Origin: Flavobacteriales bacterium
GTDB lineage: Bacteria; Bacteroidota; Bacteroidia; Flavobacteriales_D; Sanyastnellaceae
Reading direction: 5' to 3'
Length of the DNA stretch: 64,000 nt
Assembly (NCBI GenBank): GCA_947442505.1
Contig: CANEVR010000003.1
Coordinates: forward strand, 1-64,000
In this document: positions 50,003-59,151 of the stretch, in pieces
Position numbering within the stretch: the stretch's first letter is position 1
How the letters are laid out: each line of letters opens with the position of its first letter
Notes under the pieces: model-generated
Told to the model about the DNA's origin: nothing
The model's input: only the letters and a program-made list of their open reading frames with translations
Databases searched by the model: none
Made by a program: the position numbers and the translations under genes

Positions 50003-52573
50003 GTGAAGTATTTTATTGGTTTCTTCTTTTTCTTAATGTCACTGACCAATTGGTCGCAAAATGCCACCTTGAAAGGTATTGTGGTCAATACTTCTGGAGA
50101 GGGCATTCCTGGTGTTACCCTCATCCAAAAAGACAACTTAAAAAATGGAACTGTGACGGATGCTTATGGCAAGTTCACCCTTTTTATTCCTGCTGAATTG
50201 GACATCACTGTTTCTGTTAAAGGCATTGGCAGCGAACCCAAGGAGACCATTTTCAATCTGCGCTCAGGTGAAATCAAAGAAGTTGAGATCATGTATGACG
50301 GCTCTGTCATGAACAAAGGACTTGAGGTCGTTGACAAACGAAATCAGGAAAATCAAATCATCACCATCTCCACCAAGCTGCCCACCAAGCTACCCACTAT
50401 CAATCAAGGCATCGAAGCCTACTTGATTCAAGCTCCTGTAAACTTCCCATCTGAGTTGAGTTCTAGTTTCAATGTGCGAGGTGGAAGCTTTGATGAAAAT
50501 CTTATTTATGTCAATGATATTCAAGTGTACCGTCCTTTTTTGGTGCGCGCAGGTCAGCAAGAAGGTCTGAGTTTTCCCAATCCCGATATGGTGCGCAAAG
50601 TGGAATTCAGCGCTGGTGGTTTTCAAGCCAAATTTGGTGACAAGATGAGCTCTGTGTTGGACATTCAATATGCTCGACCCGATTCTTTCTCCGGCAACTT
50701 TCAAATTGGCCTTTTGGGCGGGCAGTTGCAATTGATGGACATTTCTAAAAATAAAAAATGGACCTACAACACTGGATTTAGATACCGTGATTATTCCTAC
50801 ATCCTCAACAGCATGGATGTCTCTGGCGACTACCAGCCCCGTTTTATGGATTGGCAGAACTATATTACCTGGCGTCCAATGGGCAATTATGGCCCGTTAG
50901 AATTCAGTTGGCTCACCAATTTATCTTCCAATCAATACCAATTTCAACCAGCGACACGTCAAACAGACGCCGGTAACATCAATGAGGCCATTCGACTTAC
51001 CGTATATTTTGAAGGACAAGAAAAAACACAATTCCGTACTTCCTTCAATGCGTTTAGCGCGAGATACAATCCCAGTGAGTCTTCACAAATCCGTCTAACA
51101 TTGAGCGCCTTTCAAACGGCAGAGTCCGAACATTTTGACATTTTAGGCGCCTATCGCTTGGACGAATTGGATCGTGATTTGGGCTCTGATGAGTTTGGGG
51201 AAGTACTCCGAAACAGAGGTGTTGGAGCCTTTCTCAATCACGGAAGAAACGATCTGAATGCGCAAGTTTACCAAGCTGCTTTGAAAGGATTCAAAGAGTG
51301 GGAAAAAGAAAGGCACTTGCTCCATTGGGGAATGGATGCTTCGACTGAATTCATAGAGGACCAACTCAATGAATGGACGATGATTGATAGTGCTGGTTAT
51401 GCAGCCAGCCGACCCAATGACAGTATTGGCTATACCAATCCTGACCTTCAAAATCAACAGTTCATTGCTTTTCAGGATCGAATCAAATCATTCAATTCCG
51501 TTCGCTCTCAGCGCTACTCAGCCTACATTCAGGACAGTTGGCGCCACGAATGGGGAGATGGAGACGCCTTCTCCATCACGGCAGGGCTGCGCGGAAACCA
51601 TTGGAGTTTTTCTAATCAAACGGTTGGTGGTCCCAGAATGAATTTGTCTTATACGCCAACATGGTTGGGGACCAGGAAAAATGGAGAAGACCAAGACACC
51701 GTCCGAAAAGACATGGTCATTACAGCTGCTTGGGGATACTATTATCAACCACCTTTTTACCGTGAAATGCGTAATTTCCAGGGTGCAGTGAATCCGGAAA
51801 TAAGAGCTCAAAAAAGTATCCATTATATCCTCGGGACCAACTTCGTTTTTCGCTCATGGAAACGTCCCTTCAAATTCACCGGTGAATTATATTACAAAAA
51901 ATTTGAACAATTGATTCCCTATGAAATCGAAAATGTTCGTCAACGGTATTACGCCACCAACAATGCTATTGGCTATGCCTACGGTGCAGATGCGATGGTC
52001 AACGGGGAATTCATTCCTGGCGTGCAGTCTTGGATCAGAGCCTCCTACTTGAAAACAGAGGAGGACATTCTAAATGATTACTACTATATCAATTTAAACG
52101 AAAACGGTGACACTATCTACAATGGGTTTACAATAGATAATGTAATTGATACTTCAATACTTCAAACACCTGGATACATCCCAAGACCGACGGACCAGCG
52201 TTTCAGCTTCTCCCTGTTGTTCATGGATGAAATGCCACGCAATCCCAAGTACAAAGCAACGGTAAATATGTTTTTCTCTACCGGTGTTCCCTATGGTCCT
52301 CCAGGCGGAGAGCGCTATCTGGATGTTTTGCGCACCCGATCCTACTTCAGAACAGACATCGGTTTCTCACGAGATTTGTTCACCACCAAAAAGAAAAATG
52401 GCTCCGCTCGTTTTATCAAAAGCGGAACCATTTCCTTGGAAGTATTCAATTTATTGGGTGTGAATAACATCATCAATCACCAGTGGATAGAGGATGTGAA
52501 TGGCAGAATGTATGGCATTCCCACTTACCTCACTGGACGCAGAATCAACCTGCGTTGGGCCATGAGTTTTTAG
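50003..52573 (+). CDS. TonB-dependent outer-membrane receptor
   Basis: The 856-residue protein starts at GTG 50003 with a signal peptide (MKYFIGFFFFLMSLTNWSQ). A carboxypeptidase-like beta domain follows (ATLKGIVVNTSGEGIPGVTL), then the plug domain (FNVRGGSFDENLIYVNDIQVYRPF) and a 22-strand-type barrel ending ITLRW-like TGRRINLRWAMSF. Such receptors import ligands using TonB energy; no SusD partner is present, so a sugar-utilisation pair is unlikely and the ligand is unknown. TAAATTTA four bases before the GTG resembles a -7 box. Confidence 0.9.
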   Translation: MKYFIGFFFFLMSLTNWSQNATLKGIVVNTSGEGIPGVTLIQKDNLKNGTVTDAYGKFTLFIPAELDITVSVKGIGSEPKETIFNLRSGEIKEVEIMYDGSVMNKGLEVVDKRNQENQIITISTKLPTKLPTINQGIEAYLIQAPVNFPSELSSSFNVRGGSFDENLIYVNDIQVYRPFLVRAGQQEGLSFPNPDMVRKVEFSAGGFQAKFGDKMSSVLDIQYARPDSFSGNFQIGLLGGQLQLMDISKNKKWTYNTGFRYRDYSYILNSMDVSGDYQPRFMDWQNYITWRPMGNYGPLEFSWLTNLSSNQYQFQPATRQTDAGNINEAIRLTVYFEGQEKTQFRTSFNAFSARYNPSESSQIRLTLSAFQTAESEHFDILGAYRLDELDRDLGSDEFGEVLRNRGVGAFLNHGRNDLNAQVYQAALKGFKEWEKERHLLHWGMDASTEFIEDQLNEWTMIDSAGYAASRPNDSIGYTNPDLQNQQFIAFQDRIKSFNSVRSQRYSAYIQDSWRHEWGDGDAFSITAGLRGNHWSFSNQTVGGPRMNLSYTPTWLGTRKNGEDQDTVRKDMVITAAWGYYYQPPFYREMRNFQGAVNPEIRAQKSIHYILGTNFVFRSWKRPFKFTGELYYKKFEQLIPYEIENVRQRYYATNNAIGYAYGADAMVNGEFIPGVQSWIRASYLKTEEDILNDYYYINLNENGDTIYNGFTIDNVIDTSILQTPGYIPRPTDQRFSFSLLFMDEMPRNPKYKATVNMFFSTGVPYGPPGGERYLDVLRTRSYFRTDIGFSRDLFTTKKKNGSARFIKSGTISLEVFNLLGVNNIINHQWIEDVNGRMYGIPTYLTGRRINLRWAMSF

Positions 52574-52731
52574 GGCAATACCACTAGATTGTACACTTTT
52601 TCATCCGACTCATTTCCCGATTGGTCAATGGCCATGACTGAAAACCCAAACAAACAAGCGCCAAAATAACAGCGGTTCAGAGATGAAATAACGGCGTTCT
52701 TTTCGCGTCTCAATGGCAACTTGTTTTGGGA
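52570..52731 (-). pseudogene. Possible 3' remnant of a fibronectin-like coding sequence
   Basis: Between the receptor and lpd the minus strand has a 53-codon open frame with no plausible start, bounded upstream by a stop at 52732-52734. It ends AIDQSGNESDEKVYNLVVLP, which looks like the last strand of a fibronectin type III domain, and its stop overlaps the receptor stop tail to tail. This suggests a gene fragment left after deletion. Confidence 0.4.
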
Positions 52732-52747
52732 TTAATACTTATCTTCG
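52721..52747 (+). promoter_or_regulatory. Probable promoter of lpd
   Basis: TTG at 52721-52723, a 16-base gap, then TATCTTCG at 52740-52747, seven of eight matches to TAnnTTTG. The leader before ATG 52763 would be about 10 bases. Confidence 0.4.
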
Positions 52748-52762
52748 CCAAAAATTCAAAGT

Positions 52763-54151
52763 ATGCAATTTGACGTTATTGTATTGGGAAGTGGTCCTGG
52801 TGGTTATGTAACCGCCATTCGTGCCAGCCAATTGGGATTAAAGACAGCTATCATCGAGCGCGAAGCGCTTGGAGGAATCTGTTTGAATTGGGGTTGTATC
52901 CCTACCAAAGCACTTTTAAAAAGTGCCAATGTGTTTGAATATATCCAACATGCCAATGATTATGGCATTCAAGTATCTGATGCCAAACATGATTTTGATG
53001 CTGTTGTGAAAAGAAGTCGTGGCGTTGCTGAAGGCATGAGCAAGGGTGTTCAATTTTTGATGAAAAAGAATAAGATTGAAGTCATCATGGGCACCGGAAA
53101 AGTAATGGCCGGAAAGAAAGTTCAAGTTACCACCGCTGATGGTAAAGTTTCTGAAATCTCCGCCAACAACATCATCATTGCAACAGGAGGAAGATCCAGG
53201 GAGTTGCCCAATTTAAAACAAGACGGCAAAAAAATCATCGGATACCGCGAAGCAATGACATTGCCTGAGCAACCCAAGAGTATGGTGATTGTTGGTAGCG
53301 GAGCAATTGGAGTTGAGTTCGCTTATTTCTACAATACCATGGGTACCAAAGTAACCATCGTTGAGTACATGCCCAACATTGTCCCCGTAGAAGATGAAGA
53401 TGTTTCTAAAGCTTTGTCTAAGACTTTTAAATCAAAAGGAATTGACATATTAAACAACGCCGAAGTTACAGGAGTTGATACAGCTGGAAAAGGGTGTAAA
53501 GTAAAAGTGAAGACAGCAGATGGAGAGCAAATCATTGAAGCGGATATCGTTTTGAGCGCTGTTGGTGTTGTTGCCAATATTGAGAACATCGGTCTTGAGC
53601 AGGTTGGTATCGTAACAGATAAAGGTAAAATTGTTGTAGACAAATTTTACCAAACCAACATTCCTGGTTACTACGCCATCGGAGATTGTGTACCTGGTCA
53701 ATCCCTGGCCCACGTCGCTTCAGCTGAAGGAATTATTTGTGTAGAAAAAATTGCAGGACACCACCCTGAAGCTTTGGATTACAACAACATTCCTGGCTGT
53801 ACCTATTGCAGTCCTGAGATTGCCAGTGTTGGCTATACAGAAAAAGCAGCCAAAGCAGCTGGATATGAATTGAAAATTGGAAAATTCCCTTTCAGTGCAT
53901 CCGGAAAAGCTTCTGCTGGTGGAACCAAAGATGGATTTATCAAATTGATTTTTGATGCCAAATACGGCGAATTGTTGGGCGCTCATTTGATTGGTGCCAA
54001 TGTTACTGAAATGATTGCAGAATGTGTTGCTCTTCGCAAATTAGAAGCAACAGGAGAAGCCATCATTAAAACAGTTCATCCGCATCCAACAATGAGCGAA
54101 GCCATCATGGAAGCGGCAGCTGCAGCTTACGGCGAGGTCATCCACTTGTAA
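52763..54151 (+). CDS. lpd: Dihydrolipoyl dehydrogenase
   Basis: The 462-residue flavoprotein has the FAD loop GSGPGGY, the redox pair C40 and C45 in GGICLNWGCIPTK, the NAD loop IVGSGAIGVEFAYF and the C-terminal catalytic HPHPTMSE. It reoxidises dihydrolipoamide in 2-oxoacid dehydrogenase complexes. No E1 or E2 genes are adjacent, which fits an E3 shared by several complexes. It is followed 9 bases later by a phosphoribosyltransferase gene. Confidence 0.96.
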   Translation: MQFDVIVLGSGPGGYVTAIRASQLGLKTAIIEREALGGICLNWGCIPTKALLKSANVFEYIQHANDYGIQVSDAKHDFDAVVKRSRGVAEGMSKGVQFLMKKNKIEVIMGTGKVMAGKKVQVTTADGKVSEISANNIIIATGGRSRELPNLKQDGKKIIGYREAMTLPEQPKSMVIVGSGAIGVEFAYFYNTMGTKVTIVEYMPNIVPVEDEDVSKALSKTFKSKGIDILNNAEVTGVDTAGKGCKVKVKTADGEQIIEADIVLSAVGVVANIENIGLEQVGIVTDKGKIVVDKFYQTNIPGYYAIGDCVPGQSLAHVASAEGIICVEKIAGHHPEALDYNNIPGCTYCSPEIASVGYTEKAAKAAGYELKIGKFPFSASGKASAGGTKDGFIKLIFDAKYGELLGAHLIGANVTEMIAECVALRKLEATGEAIIKTVHPHPTMSEAIMEAAAAAYGEVIHL

Positions 54152-54160
54152 TATAAGACA

Positions 54161-54673
54161 ATGGAACAATCACTCATACTCAATGGTCAGCAAGTAGAGC
54201 AGAAATTATTGCGCATGTCGCAAGAATTGATTGAACTGCATTACGGAACCCAACATGAAGTGATTTTTATCGGAATTAAAGAAATGGGGTTTGAGATTGC
54301 TCAAACCCTGTTTCATTTTTTCAAATCCAATACAGACATTCCCTGTCGACTGGAAAGTATTCAGTTCGAAAAAAGGAAATCCAAAGCCAATTTTCAGTTC
54401 AGCGGCAGCACCCAACAATTGAAAAAGAAATCCATCGTTGTTGTTGATGACGTCATCAACTCGGGCTTAACCTTGCTTCATGCTACCCATTTCATTTTGG
54501 AAGCTGAACCCAGCAGAATCTCTGTGGCTACATTGGTGAATAGAGAACACCGCACTTTCCCCATTTTTGTCAATGTTGTTGGGTTAACCCTTTCCACCAA
54601 CTTAAAAGAGCACGTCAGCGTTGTTAAAAAAGACAACCAATTTGAAGCCTACCTCGGCAACAAAATAAGTTAG
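54161..54673 (+). CDS. Phosphoribosyltransferase domain protein (PyrR-like)
   Basis: The 170-residue protein has the PRPP loop IVVVDDVINSGLTL (about 91-104) and an N-terminal LSLxNGQQVEQKLLRMSQEL helix as in PyrR and hypoxanthine-guanine-type enzymes. It is distinct from the pyrR at 12001. A base cannot be assigned. It probably shares a transcript with lpd and overlaps the convergent corA by four bases. Confidence 0.8.
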   Translation: MEQSLILNGQQVEQKLLRMSQELIELHYGTQHEVIFIGIKEMGFEIAQTLFHFFKSNTDIPCRLESIQFEKRKSKANFQFSGSTQQLKKKSIVVVDDVINSGLTLLHATHFILEAEPSRISVATLVNREHRTFPIFVNVVGLTLSTNLKEHVSVVKKDNQFEAYLGNKIS

Positions 54674-55704
54674 ATCCATCGGTTCTTCTTAAACCATCTC
54701 AACTGCAAAAGTGTTAAGATGGCCATTACTCCCCATGTGAGATAATATCCATTGGTCCATTTTAATTCTGGCATGTTCTCAAAGTTCATCCCATAGACAC
54801 CAACGATGAATGTCATAGGGACAAATATGGTTGTAATGATGGTCAACAATCGCATCACCTGATTGGTCTTGTCTGAAGACATGGCATGATACAGATCCAA
54901 ACTATTGGAAACAATTTCCCTTTGAAATTGAATTTGATCACCTACAAACAGCATGTGGTCGTGTAGATCAATAAAATATTTCCGAATGCCTGTTTCTTTG
55001 TCCTTGCTCAACAAACTAGTAATCTCTTTGGTGGGATCTGTCGCCAACTTGAAATCAAACAACTCTCTTCTGATTTTGAGCAAGGCTTTCAATTGATGCT
55101 GTTGAATTTGTTTGGTCAGCATGCTCTCGATGAGCTCAATGCGCTTGGCCAAATTTTCGGTAGCCAACAAATAATCATCCACCAGCGTATCCAACATCAA
55201 ATAGGCCAAGTAAAAACTATTGGATTGACGAATCTTCCCAATACCAGCCTCCAATTTCTGACGCAAAGCATGAAACGAATCTCCATTCTGTTCTTGAAAT
55301 CCAATAACCACATTATTCATGATTAAAATAGAAAACTGTTCGAGGACAAGCGGCAAATCAGGCTTGATATCCAATGCCTTCATGCAAGCAAAATGGTAAT
55401 ACTCATTCACTTCCAACTTGGGCCTTGAGCGTGTGTTCATGATGTCCTCCAGCGTCAATTGATCAATATTGAAAAAACGACCGATAGCAGAAATCAATTG
55501 GGGTTCATGGATACCATCGATTGTAATCCATGCCTTTTCCTTTTTCAATTGAAAATGATTCCAATTGAAAGACAAATCCAGTTGTTCTTTAATGCAACCC
55601 GTTTCATCATAGTGATATACCATAATTCCAGGTGTCTGATGCCGCTCAGAGCCAATGTAAACAAGCGACCCTGGGTCCAATCCACGTTTTGAAGTCGTAT
55701 TCAT
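54670..55704 (-). CDS. corA: CorA family magnesium/cobalt transporter
   Basis: The 344-residue protein has a long cytoplasmic helical domain and two C-terminal transmembrane helices. The pore signature YGMNF is in FIVGVYGMNFENMPELKW, and the protein ends with a basic tail. CorA pentamers let magnesium (and cobalt or nickel) into the cell. ATG 55704 lies 90 bases from the divergent arginine decarboxylase gene. Confidence 0.95.
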   Translation of the reverse strand: MNTTSKRGLDPGSLVYIGSERHQTPGIMVYHYDETGCIKEQLDLSFNWNHFQLKKEKAWITIDGIHEPQLISAIGRFFNIDQLTLEDIMNTRSRPKLEVNEYYHFACMKALDIKPDLPLVLEQFSILIMNNVVIGFQEQNGDSFHALRQKLEAGIGKIRQSNSFYLAYLMLDTLVDDYLLATENLAKRIELIESMLTKQIQQHQLKALLKIRRELFDFKLATDPTKEITSLLSKDKETGIRKYFIDLHDHMLFVGDQIQFQREIVSNSLDLYHAMSSDKTNQVMRLLTIITTIFVPMTFIVGVYGMNFENMPELKWTNGYYLTWGVMAILTLLQLRWFKKNRWI

Positions 55705-55794
55705 GAGCCACGAAGATAATCAACCCCAATTCTTGCCCATTTTTTTCAATTGTAAATTTCAAAATACCCTATTTTCGCTTTACCTAATTTTGAC

Positions 55795-57192
55795 ATGAAA
55801 ACAAAGTACATTGACTTTGTTGAACAACAGTTCAACTGGCCGCAAGAAGAATTTCGTCTGGAAAACGAACAACTTGAATTTCACAACATTCCGCTCATGG
55901 AGTTGGTGAAAAAATATGGCACTCCATTAAAGTTTACTTATCTGCCTAAAATATCAGACAATATTCAGCGTGCCAAGAAGTGGTTCAATAATGCACGAAC
56001 CGAACTGAATTATGAAGGTGAGTATCATTATTGTTACTGTACCAAAAGTTCGCACTTCCGTCATGTCCTAGAGGAGGTGTTAAAAAACAACGTTCATCTG
56101 GAAACGTCTTCTGCCTATGATATTGATTTGATCAAGCGATTGGCCACAATGAAAAAATTACAGAAGACCCAGTGGATCATTTGCAACGGTTTCAAAAAGG
56201 AAGAATACGTTGATCGTATTTTGGACTTGAGGGCTGATGGTTATGAAAACATCATGCCTGTCATTGACAACAGCTATGAATTAGAAAAATTCAAGCAACG
56301 CTCTGAAGTACCGCTAAAAGTGGGAATTCGGATTGCCTCTGAGGAAGAACCCAAGTTTGAGTTTTACACCTCTCGTTTGGGTATTGGGTACAAATATGTC
56401 AAAAAGTTCTATCAAAAATATCTGGCTGATGATGAAAAGTTGGAATTGAAAATGCTTCACTTTTTCATCAACAGCGGAATAAAGGACACGGCCTATTATT
56501 GGAATGAATTAAACAAATGTCTCAAGGTATATTGTGAGCTTAAGCAAGTTTGCCCTTCATTGGACAGTTTGAATATTGGCGGAGGGTTTCCCATCAAAAC
56601 CTCATTGGCCTTTGAATTTGATTACCAATACATGGTAACCGAGATTCTCAATCAAGTCAAACAAGCCTGCGAATACGCTGAAATTCCAGTACCACATATC
56701 TACACAGAGTTTGGTTCATTTACTGTTGGAGAATCCGGAGGAGCGCTGTTCAAAATCCTACACCAAAAGGATCAAAACGACCGTGAAAAATGGAACATGA
56801 TTGATTCGTCTTTTATGACAACTTTGCCAGACACATGGGCCATCAATCGTCGTTTTATCATGCTCCCTTTGAACAATTGGAAAGAAAATTATGAGCGTGT
56901 TTTCCTAGGCGGATTGACTTGCGACAGCGATGACTATTACAATTCTGAGCAGCATGTCAATGCGATATACATGCCCAAATTTTATCCCGATCAAGATCAG
57001 TACATCGGCTTCTTCAATACCGGTGCCTATCAAGAAACCTTGGGAGGGTTTGGCGGTATACACCATTGCTTGGTTCCATCTCCAAGACATATTTTAATTG
57101 AGAAAGACGCAAAAGGAAAATTAAAATACCGTGAATTCAGCCATGAGCAAAGGCCAAAAGAGGTATTGGAAATTTTAGGATACTACGATTGA
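55795..57192 (+). CDS. speA: Arginine decarboxylase, short Bacteroidota type
   Basis: The 465-residue enzyme is an alanine-racemase-fold decarboxylase. The PLP lysine is K84 in YCTKSSHF; the LNIGGGFP phosphate-binding loop and TEFGSFTVGESG follow, and CDSDDYY (substrate-side cysteine and aspartates) lies near the end. It is much shorter than the biosynthetic E. coli SpeA (about 660 residues) and lacks its insert, but this length is usual in Bacteroidota. It makes agmatine for polyamines. TAATTTTG two bases before the ATG, or TATTTTCG at 55770-55777 with TTG 17 bases upstream, may be the promoter. Confidence 0.88.
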   Translation: MKTKYIDFVEQQFNWPQEEFRLENEQLEFHNIPLMELVKKYGTPLKFTYLPKISDNIQRAKKWFNNARTELNYEGEYHYCYCTKSSHFRHVLEEVLKNNVHLETSSAYDIDLIKRLATMKKLQKTQWIICNGFKKEEYVDRILDLRADGYENIMPVIDNSYELEKFKQRSEVPLKVGIRIASEEEPKFEFYTSRLGIGYKYVKKFYQKYLADDEKLELKMLHFFINSGIKDTAYYWNELNKCLKVYCELKQVCPSLDSLNIGGGFPIKTSLAFEFDYQYMVTEILNQVKQACEYAEIPVPHIYTEFGSFTVGESGGALFKILHQKDQNDREKWNMIDSSFMTTLPDTWAINRRFIMLPLNNWKENYERVFLGGLTCDSDDYYNSEQHVNAIYMPKFYPDQDQYIGFFNTGAYQETLGGFGGIHHCLVPSPRHILIEKDAKGKLKYREFSHEQRPKEVLEILGYYD

Positions 57193-58037
57193 TGCAACGA
57201 AATCATTTTTTCAAATTGGTGCTCTATGTATTGAGTCTGGGCATATTGTTGCTCCTGAAGCCCGCCTACACTCAAATCACAGGATACATACACATACCTA
57301 AACTTTTTGAACACACCCTTTTCAGGGTAATGGTTGGTTTCCTTATTGTAGAGGCCAGTAAGCAAGTCATCTTGCTCACCTACAAGCCCGACGATCCCAA
57401 AAGAAAAAAAGACAACTTTACCATTGGTATCAATCACATTTCCAAAATCATTTATGGCGTGCTCGTGACTGCCATTGTTATGTCATTGTTGAACATCTCC
57501 ATCAAAGAAGCCCTCACTACCCTATCCTTATTGGCAGCCGCATTGGTGGTCATGACCAAAGATTACATTGCCAATGTCATCAATGGGATGTACATCACCT
57601 TCACCAAATTGGTCAACATTGGAGACCACGTGGCCATTGGGAATTCGAGAGGCAAAATTTTGGACATCACCCTAACCAATGTTCATTTGCTCAGTGAAGA
57701 TGATGACATTATTTATATACCCAACAACAAAGTATTCAGTGAGGAAATCATCAACTACACCCGCAGGGACTTAAAAAAATCATACATCGATTTTCAAATC
57801 AATCCATATGTGATTTCAGATATATCCGAACTGGAAAAAATACTTTGGAATGAAATCTCCTTGCTACATGTCGAGATTATTGATGGAAGCTTTTCTGTAA
57901 AAACCGTTCTTATAAAGGTAGACGCAATAGATTGCAAGGTCCATTACATCCTTAAAGACCCCTTGAATAGGGAGGTAGATAATCAAATCAAACGCATATT
58001 AAAAAGAAAAATAGTGACCTTAATCAATCCTCGATAA
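57192..58037 (+). CDS. MscS-type mechanosensitive channel
   Basis: The 281-residue protein has three or four N-terminal membrane helices. The MscS pore helix and beta domain follow: LSLLAAALVVMTKDYIANVINGMYITFTKLVNIGD, then ILDITLTNVHL and IYIPNNKVFSEEIINYTR. MscS channels open under membrane tension and release solutes. The ATG overlaps the speA stop by one base (TGATG), so the two are co-translated; the functional link to polyamine synthesis is not known. Confidence 0.88.
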   Translation: MQRNHFFKLVLYVLSLGILLLLKPAYTQITGYIHIPKLFEHTLFRVMVGFLIVEASKQVILLTYKPDDPKRKKDNFTIGINHISKIIYGVLVTAIVMSLLNISIKEALTTLSLLAAALVVMTKDYIANVINGMYITFTKLVNIGDHVAIGNSRGKILDITLTNVHLLSEDDDIIYIPNNKVFSEEIINYTRRDLKKSYIDFQINPYVISDISELEKILWNEISLLHVEIIDGSFSVKTVLIKVDAIDCKVHYILKDPLNREVDNQIKRILKRKIVTLINPR

Positions 58038-58087
58038 ACCACATTTTTCATTGCACATTTTTTTTTTGAAAATTCATCAAAGTTTTT

Positions 58088-58117
58088 TTTGAGTTTACCC
58101 GAACGTGTCCATATTTG
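58088..58117 (+). promoter_or_regulatory. Promoter of the deoxyhypusine-synthase-like gene
   Basis: TTTG at 58088-58091, an 18-base gap, then CATATTTG at 58110-58117 (seven of eight matches). The leader is about 28 bases. Confidence 0.5.
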
Positions 58118-58150
58118 CGCAGAAATTCAAATGTCAAAATCAAAAACGAA

Positions 58151-59128
58151 ATGAGTAAATTCACCAGCATCCGAGACTTCATGGAATCACAGTATTTGCA
58201 CTTCAATGCAGCTACTGTAGTGGATGCAGCCAAGGGCTATGAAACGCACCTTACTGAAGGCGGAAAAATGATGATCACCCTTGCAGGAGCTATGTCCACC
58301 GCTGAGTTGGGCATCAGTTTGGCAGAGATGATTCGTCAAGGCAAGGTGGATATCATTTCATGTACTGGTGCCAATTTGGAAGAAGACCTCATGAATTTGG
58401 TGGCGCATGACCATTACCGCAGGGTTCCAAACTACCGTGACCTTACTCCTCAAGATGAGTGGGATTTATTGGAGCAAGGTTTGAATCGCGTAACGGATAC
58501 TTGTATTCCTGAAGAAGAAGCATTTAGAAGATTGCAAAAGCATGTACATGCATTGTGGAAAAATGCCGATGAAAAAGGTGAGCGTTTTTTCCCTCATGAA
58601 TTCATGTACAAGATGATACTTAGTGGTGTTTTAGAACAATATTACCAAATTGATCCCAAGAACTCTTGGATGATTGCCGCCGCAGAACGCAATCTTCCTA
58701 TTATTGTTCCAGGATGGGAAGACAGTACCATGGGAAATATTTTTGCCAGTTATTGCATCAAAGGCGAACTCAAACCCACCACCATGAAAAGTGGCATTGA
58801 ATACATGATGTGGTTGGCCAATTGGTACACCCAGAATTGTGCTGGTAAAGGAATTGGATTTTTTCAAATTGGTGGTGGTATCGCAGGTGACTTCCCCATT
58901 TGCGTCGTTCCGATGTTGTACCAAGACATGGAAATGCATGACGTTCCTTTCTGGTCTTACTTCTGCCAAATTTCAGATAGCACCACGAGCTATGGCTCAT
59001 ACTCAGGAGCTGTTCCAAATGAAAAAATCACTTGGGGAAAACTGGACATCAACACCCCTAAATTTGTCATTGAAAGCGATGCAACCATTGTGGCTCCGTT
59101 GATCTTTGCCTGGTTATTAAATCAATAA
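58151..59128 (+). CDS. Deoxyhypusine synthase family protein
   Basis: The 325-residue protein matches deoxyhypusine synthase throughout, including the NAD site region MITLAGAMSTAELG, CTGANLEEDL, FQIGGGIAGDFP and the enamine lysine K297 in ITWGKL. Bacteria have no hypusinated eIF5A, so the true reaction must differ. Some bacterial relatives make homospermidine from putrescine and spermidine-type donors. Its place behind speA supports a role in polyamine synthesis, but the product is not established. ATG 58151 gives the family start. Confidence 0.85.
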   Translation: MSKFTSIRDFMESQYLHFNAATVVDAAKGYETHLTEGGKMMITLAGAMSTAELGISLAEMIRQGKVDIISCTGANLEEDLMNLVAHDHYRRVPNYRDLTPQDEWDLLEQGLNRVTDTCIPEEEAFRRLQKHVHALWKNADEKGERFFPHEFMYKMILSGVLEQYYQIDPKNSWMIAAAERNLPIIVPGWEDSTMGNIFASYCIKGELKPTTMKSGIEYMMWLANWYTQNCAGKGIGFFQIGGGIAGDFPICVVPMLYQDMEMHDVPFWSYFCQISDSTTSYGSYSGAVPNEKITWGKLDINTPKFVIESDATIVAPLIFAWLLNQ

Positions 59129-59151
59129 ATTAAGTTTGTTAGAATAGCGAT

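Noticed and set aside
50003-52573. SusC of a polysaccharide utilisation locus
   Set aside because: No susD, glycosidase or sugar regulator is adjacent, and the protein lacks the usual SusC partner arrangement.
58148-59128. True deoxyhypusine synthase
   Set aside because: Bacteria have no eIF5A substrate, so only the family can be named, not the reaction.
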